Shown here piece by piece: positions 58,343 to 64,000 of a DNA stretch of 64,000 nt; within the stretch, counting starts at the first letter, position 1; every line of letters begins with the position of its first letter. Location: positions 149,967,099 through 150,031,098 of the forward strand of contig OX336389.2 in the NCBI GenBank assembly GCA_946902985.2, in the 5' to 3' direction. Both the position numbers and the translations under genes were made by a program. The notes under the pieces were generated by a model. The model saw only the letters and a program-made list of their open reading frames with translations. It searched no databases and was not told the origin of the DNA. This stretch comes from Meconema thalassinum. Taxonomy: Eukaryota > Arthropoda > Insecta > Orthoptera > Tettigoniidae.

Positions 58343-61300
58343 AGTTCTGTGGCTGGCACCAGTAATTCCGCATTATATCGCAATGATAGATCTTAATATT
58401 TTACTAGCTATTATACCCTAAAGCAGGCCGTCGTAAGTTAGATGGGATTGGCTAAACCTTATTTTGGGCCTGGTTTTTTATCACGCTCCGGTTATGCAAC
58501 TTTGGAAACGTAATAGCACGAACGGACGATGTGTGTTGGTAGACCTAGCGCTCTGTTTTTTATCTCTTAAATGTGATTGGTTTACACTGATACTAACAGG
58601 ATTACAACCGTATTATGTTTTAGACTTAGATTAAACTCCTTAAAAACAAAATCTATTGTTATGAATTTTAGAAGTTGATTGCATATAATCATAAACATCA
58701 TTACAGTGTCTCATATAATTGCAAAGATTCAGTTATATGTAAAGAATTGCCCCTGTTTATATTAATACTATGATGGCAACCCTTGCTGCCGATTATCGTT
58801 TCTTTTTTTTTTTTTTTACAAGATGGCAGACTACGGCAGGTTGTTTTATTTAAAGATATTTGTAAATGGTGTGGATGTTTTAATAATGTTGATTCGTGAG
58901 CAAAAGAAAAGATGGAGGAAAATATGAGCAATTGTCATTTGTAATGAAATGTACATGCTGTTTAGTGATGAACTGTGGCGTGTCAGTCATGTGGAAGATT
59001 AACATAACCTAAACCCTCATATCTGGAACGCCGCCAGTTGTAGTTTTGAAATGCTCTCGATCCAATTTTCTGGAGTGTGTTATACCAATAATATAATTCT
59101 GCAGGTCTCATTCTATCATGTAAGTTTGTATAGTGCTTATTTGAGCAGTACTACATGGCTGGCATTTGTGTGTGGCAATGGTTCACTGTAGGGGCAGATG
59201 ACCTCGTAGTTCCGCCCCCTTAAAACAACAATAACTTACTAACTAAAGGTTCACTGTGAGAGAGAATGAGAACCTGTAGGCCTAAACCATTCACCTGTCC
59301 TCTTTGCTTCCTAAGGAATTAACCTGTGTGATTCTAACTAATAATGCTAGTAAACCCTTATCTGTAGGCCTACTGTCTTTGCTTTCATCCTGTTTAGTCC
59401 GAAGAGGACATTATTTCACTTGCATTCTTAGCTGGCTATCACTTCTGCCTCTGGGTTGAAGGGCACTTGCAGCAATGTGTATGCTAGTCAGCGGTGAGGC
59501 ATATGGAACACTTCCATGGAGTGATGAATCTTTCAGGTTCAGTAACAGTCTGTTTTCCTAGAGTTTTCAACTCTAATAATGAAGATTATTTCGGAGACAT
59601 ATTCGTTAAGAGTGGAGTTTACCAGAACCGAAGTAAAAAATTCTTAAACTACTGAAATTAGCCAAGATATCTGTAGTAGTGGGATCTGGAGATGATAGGC
59701 CTATAGTAATAGATGTTTACTCCTCCGCTGTCTGTAACTCACCCAGCCATGCCAAATAGGATCACGACCTATAGAGATGAAATTCCAGCTGACTCCGCCA
59801 TTTTTAGCATCGTGTACAGTGTTGCCAACCCCACGCATTAGGTACTATATCGCATCCATCTGACCAATGGTTTTCGCCTAGACCAATAATTGTTAGGTAA
59901 GTAAGATCTCACCCCTGGTTTTTGTCACGCACAGTGGGGGTAGTCATGCATCAATAATCTTTATCCAAGCCCATGGTTGTGCCGATCATTTCTTTTTTCA
60001 CATAATTACAAAGTTATGTGTGTTGTGTGACATGTTAGCAACGCAATATTACGTCGATTTTTTGGCCACAAACATCTGCCGTCGGCGAACGAGCTACAAA
60101 TAAAAACCTTCTTGACTGTATATTAGTGATATTTGACAGTTTATTTAGTATGAAGCAGTGATATTTGACAGTATTTTCAATTCTTAATGACTCCCAGAAA
60201 GTAAGTGAATGGTATATGCTCAATAATCTACCACGTTCTCGTTTGGTTCCGGTTCTGGTAAACTCCACAATTAATGACATATTCTTAGAGCAGATGACAG
60301 TCTTTAGAAACGTTTAAAAATCTTTTTTTCTTTCAATTTATGATACCATTCAGTTGGAATGACATCCTGCAGCGCAGCCATGCTCGTTAAGTCATGCACT
60401 GTGGTCGTGATAGGCACCTGCAGTAAGTCGAGAAATCAACGGTTTATCCTGGCATTGATAGAGGCTATCATAAATGTGAAATTTCGACACTCCCTTGAGA
60501 CAAATGCTGGGTTTGTACCGTACCTTATTTCAAATCCTGGGGCACTATTTCTTCCTTGTCCCAAATACATTTACATATACTACTACACTCATCACAGAAA
60601 AGTGATACACCCGAGTTCCTCAGGCTGATGAACACTATGTCCCAGGCTATTGAAATGAGAAATACATGTTGGTATGATCAAACTTTGATGCTTACTTATT
60701 GAGGCCAATTGTGTGAATGCCTACTTGGATGTTATTTTATTATCGAATTATATTTTTCTCCAGCCGTTAAATATTCACGTTGATATGTTACATAATTCAA
60801 TAGTTGTAACTTACTATGGATCCATATTTCTTGACATTTATGTCATAGATACCTCAGCTTGTAACTGCATAACTAATGTGTCACCCAGATAAGAAACTAG
60901 GATGGCTGGCATACAGTATTCCTGAAAATGTTCATGTCAAGGTTGTCAAAACAACATAAATGCCTACTATTGGGAGCATTGAAATAACTGTTTCAGAACA
61001 AATCATCAGTGAGCTGTTTTAACTTGGATGGACATTGGTGTCTGCTGCAAAACCATGTTATCAAGTATTGTTGTTGTTGCTGCTTGAATGTTGCCACCAT
61101 TAGCCATATCAACTTGTGTACAGATGCCAGCATTCAGCTGTGCACTTGACCTTGAGAGGTAGGAGGTAGGTGTAGAGTGGTGCAGGAAGCAAGCCGAATA
61201 CTTCTCTATCTGAGAACATCGACGTGTGTGACAGTAGATTGTCACAATCAGAAACAGACACACTCGGTGTGGCAAATGTTTTAAGTTTCAGTAGTATACC

Positions 61301-61755
61301 GGGAGAGTGGGATGGGGAAGTACAGAGCTACCTTCCCGGTAACTGTATGTATAGGTTGTATGTAGTGGTATATGCATATTTGTAGATGAGACTAGGATTG
61401 GGAAGGAGGCAATCATGGCCTTAATTTAGGAACCATCATTTGAGTCGATGATTGTGGTGTGAACTAAGCCAAACACGTCTCAATTTTGCATGTTCCAAAC
61501 AGACTAGAATTAATTATTTGTTTGCAATAAAACCCAGGACCTTTAGGACATGAGTCTCAATATGTAGGCTACTCCTGAGATCACTGAAAGTGACTCATGT
61601 TTAAAGGATACCAAACAATTTTGACACATGTAAATTTATGAACAAGGGATACCTTTCAATATACTGTACTTTTGTGCCATACCAATAGGCCTACTGTTTT
61701 AAGGTGTAGCACGTTTTGTGCTCCTTAGGATATGCAGTTATTCGAGCGTAAGGAC
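58343..61755. other. Flank with no gene, one repeat core
   Basis: AT-rich unique sequence with a T16 run (about 58803-58818). At 59191-59212 is the reverse complement of the 22-bp core found at 48383-48404. No coding region was recognised; short ORFs at 60035-60280 and 60359-60628 have no domain features. Confidence 0.4.
59191..59212 (+). repeat. Short dispersed repeat core (also inverted at 48383-48404)
   Basis: A perfect 22-bp match, in opposite orientation, beginning GGGGCAGATGACCTCGTAG. Both copies sit near short A/T-rich ends, so they are probably remnants of one SINE or transposon family. Confidence 0.6.
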
Positions 61756-61764
61756 ATGAGAGAG

Positions 61765-62369
61765 AAGCTGGTATTCAGAAAGGTGTAAGGCAAGGCTGCA
61801 ACTTATCACCCATACTTTTCAATCTATATAATAATAATAACTGGCTCTACAGCCCATGAAGGGCCTAAGCCTACCAAACGACCGCTGCCCAGCCATTTGG
61901 CCTGCAGATATTGGGGTGATGCGTGATCAACGCATCGGGTCCCCTCGGCCGTTAATCTTGGTTTTTGTGATCGGGGCGCTGCCTCACTGTCAGGCAGCTA
62001 CTCAGTTGTCCTCACGAGGCTGAGTGCACCCTGTTCCAGCACTCACGTCAGTTTCTAAAATCCCTGACAGAGCCGGGAATCGAACCCGGGGCCTCCGGAC
62101 CCCAACACCACTGGGCCGGCATTTTCAATCTATACATTAAACAAGCAATGAAGGAAATTGGAGAAAAATTCAAAGTAGGAGTAAAGATTCAAGGAGAAAT
62201 AATTTCAACTCTGAGATTTGCTGATATCGTCATCTTAGCTGACACACCAGAGGATTTGAATGAGTTTTTAAATGGTATGGATTCTGTCTTGAGGAAAGAA
62301 TTAATGATGAAAATTAATAAATGTAAAACAAGAATATTGGATTGCAGTCAAAATAGATCGCTGAAATAA
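61765..62369 (+). pseudogene. Reverse transcriptase fragment split by a SINE
   Basis: Before the SINE the plus strand reads EAGIQKGVRQGCNLSPILFN. After the SINE (from 62135) it continues IKQAMKEIGEKFKVGVKIQG, LRFADIVILADTPEDLN and LMMKINKCKTRILDC. These are the palm and thumb of a LINE RT of a different family from the others in the window. The catalytic FADD block has lost one Asp: LRFADIVILA in place of LRFADDIVILA, an in-frame codon loss. Upstream and downstream parts of the element are missing. Confidence 0.8.
61829..62121 (-). mobile_element. tRNA-derived SINE inserted in an RT fragment
   Basis: 293 bp flanked by TTTTCAATCTATA at 61816-61828 and 62122-62134, a 13-bp duplication. The minus-strand head (62121-62065) has GCCCAGTGGTG and box B GGGTTCGATTCCC. 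The 3' end is an AAT run (61829-61840). Its insertion splits the RT palm motif. Confidence 0.88.
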
Positions 62370-63329
62370 CTGAAATCCTCCATGCCCATTTACAGAATAT
62401 TTCCTTGAGAAGCTTAGCCTGCATTTTTCCATGTCTAGTGTCTTATAAATTACATTCCACATCTAATGTATTTATTGCTTGATGTTTGTATTCTTACAGA
62501 TCTGTCCACTGGATCCAGGTGAACAGCAAGTTGCAAGAGCAGAAATGGACGAGAACGCAATTTCAATAGTGTCGTTCTTTCTATACTAGACCTATACAAT
62601 TATTTTATTTCTACATTGTGTATTGCAAAATAATAATTTTAAAAAAATGTTTCAATCACCTATGGTTTTCATTTATCTTTCTCCTTCCTTCTCATATCAC
62701 ATTTCCAAGAGGGTCATGGGGTTCAAACAGGAATTTGGAACCTGTGTAGGATAGCAGGTAGGGGGTGGGGGTGATTATATTATTCTATAGTCAGATTTGG
62801 AGGTTATGTAGGTTAGGGCGAAAAAGGGGGGGGGGGGGCGGGTATGGGATGTTCTGGAATTGGGAGGTTATGTTAGCAGACATGACTCGATATTTCATTT
62901 TATAGCATTCAACTTATAAAACGTGTTAGATAATTGATTTTTACGGTGAATAGTTGATGAACTAACGTCAATACATTATTATAATTATCAAAATATATAG
63001 CTGCATAAGTACGTTCACTACCAACATTACAAAGTGGACAACAAATTCCATAATGTATCAGTATATTGTTGATTGCTTGTGATACATTTTGTCAGAGCTA
63101 ATATTGTCGAAGGTAGTAGCTATTAATGTTAATTGATCCACAAACGGACTAGCTCTGTGTAATATTCATAAAAATAAGCTGATATCTTAGGGATTTAGTT
63201 CCTTATGTTTCCCCTACCGAAGAGAAATGATTGTTTTTTTGAAGCCGGATTATGGGCGGATTTAAGAAAATTATTTAACATGGGAGCTGGGACTCTGGTA
63301 TTATATTCTCTTTGCCCTAAAGTATAAAG
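62370..63329. other. No firm gene; possible terminal exon at 62500
   Basis: Apart from the candidate splice acceptor and 29-codon tail at 62491-62589, this stretch holds a G13 run near 62827 and AT-rich sequence without recognisable content. Confidence 0.35.
62500..62589 (+). CDS. Candidate terminal exon (29 codons)
   Basis: TTTGTATTCTTACAG ends at 62499, a good splice acceptor. The sequence from 62500 is open for 29 codons (ICPLDPGEQQVARAE ... IVSFFLY) and ends with TAG at 62587-62589. AT-rich sequence follows. No family is recognised. It could be the end of a host gene spanning this region, or chance. Confidence 0.2.
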   Translation: MCPLDPGEQQVARAEMDENAISIVSFFLY

Positions 63330-64000
63330 TCGAGCGCCATCGTACCGTTAACCACTTCTCGCAGTCGCTCGTCCGCTGTGAACGCAGCAACATATCCGTC
63401 GCTTTCGTCTGGTGTTTGTGTGTGCGGTGAGCGGTGTGGTGTGCGATTTGCTATCCATATTTAAGTGTGTTGTTTTTCGTCTTTATTTCCTTGTGCTTGG
63501 TGACGATTTATGTAAGTACTATACATTCGGAAATTCTTCGCCGCAATGTCGGAGAAGAGTGGGGGAGGTCAAATAGGCCTCCCACCGGATAATCCATCGG
63601 CGGTTATTATTGATGGTTACGCCAACATTGAATCAATGCATATTGTGGATGAACATGAGAACACTAAAATGTCGGAAGTTCGGGCTATTCCTGTGGTCCA
63701 AACCCCTGTACAACCTCGTACTCCTCCTAGTGACTATCGCTACTACTCAAATCATACGGGACCGTATATAGTTTTCGTTCAAGGCGTTGAGCCTCAAGCG
63801 ATTGGACATTTGCATCCAATGGCCTTGGGACGGTTGTTTTATGAACGTAAAATCCCAGGAATTCAAGAAATCCAACGAAAAGGGCGCAATCGGGTTCAAG
63901 TTCAATTTAAGTCACTACGAGATGCCAATTCATTTTTGGAACATCCGGTGTTAAAGGATAGAAATATGATGGCCTTTATACCATCGTCAAGCATACAACG
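63330..64000 (+). mobile_element. RNase H-bearing LINE, copy E, 5' part (runs off the window)
   Basis: A G/C- and T-rich leader (about 63330-63545) precedes an ORF1 homologous to those of copies A and D. The leader contains TGTGTGTGCGGTGAGCGGTG. The element continues past the window edge. Confidence 0.8.
63546..64000 (+). CDS. LINE copy E ORF1, N-terminal part, open to the window end
   Basis: ATG 63546 (MSEKSGGGQIGLPPDN). 151 codons remain open to the last base. They include NHTGPYIVFVQGVE, IGHLHPMALGRLFYERK, GRNRVQVQFKS and MMAFIPSSSIQ, the same blocks that are frameshifted in copies A and D. The zinc knuckles would lie beyond the window. Because the frame is intact where the other two copies are broken, E is the best guide to the family's ORF1 and may be the youngest copy. 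Confidence 0.85.
   Translation, partial: MSEKSGGGQIGLPPDNPSAVIIDGYANIESMHIVDEHENTKMSEVRAIPVVQTPVQPRTPPSDYRYYSNHTGPYIVFVQGVEPQAIGHLHPMALGRLFYERKIPGIQEIQRKGRNRVQVQFKSLRDANSFLEHPVLKDRNMMAFIPSSSIQ

Overview
The window looks like intergenic or intronic DNA from a large, transposon-rich arthropod genome. The evidence is PHD-finger LINEs, BEL/Pao and Gypsy LTR retrotransposons, a Helitron and several tRNA-headed SINEs, with almost no host coding sequence. I infer an insect, possibly a polyneopteran such as an orthopteran, from the style and density of the repeats. The species cannot be read from this sequence, and nothing here looks bacterial or like a compact genome.

Layout, left to right. 1-4.9 kb: a decayed minus-strand LINE with a PHD-finger ORF1, whose endonuclease contains an internal segment flipped to the plus strand. 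4.9-10.16 kb: a Helitron derivative with two tandem arrays (about ten 128-bp units and about ten 151-bp units) and only the N-terminal part of the Rep/helicase protein, ending in a hairpin plus CTAG. 10.8-20.8 kb: a minus-strand BEL/Pao element with 191-bp LTRs and a CCGAG target duplication, split by a plus-strand CR1/L2-like LINE (14.49-18.77 kb). About 21-40.4 kb: a plus-strand RNase H-bearing LINE (copy A), split at 25,127 by a Gypsy-type element (25,128-39,061) with very long (3.6 kb), almost identical LTRs. 40.6 kb: an isolated THAP-finger-like exon. 41.56-45.95 kb: a nearly intact minus-strand LINE whose ORF1 carries a PHD finger and an SGNH-esterase-like domain. 46.8-48.0 kb: a 1.2-kb unit bounded by a 22-bp perfect inverted repeat. 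48.9-51.4 kb: a cluster of tRNA-derived SINEs, one nested in another. 52.88-58.33 kb: a second copy (D) of the RNase H LINE, nearly full length with an 11-bp target duplication. 61.8-62.4 kb: an RT fragment split by a SINE. 63.3 kb to the end: the start of a third copy (E), whose visible ORF1 is open.

The genes here are parts of selfish elements and do not form a pathway. The nesting gives a relative history: LINE copy A predates the Gypsy insertion, whose LTRs differ by only about a dozen substitutions. The BEL element predates the LINE inside it and has 3 differences in 191 LTR bases. The youngest-looking elements are the Gypsy (one premature stop in pol) and the esterase LINE (one 1-nt frameshift). 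The most unusual features are the long-LTR Gypsy with its coiled-coil, repeat-rich Gag, the Helitron with two arrays, and the LINE with a flipped endonuclease segment.
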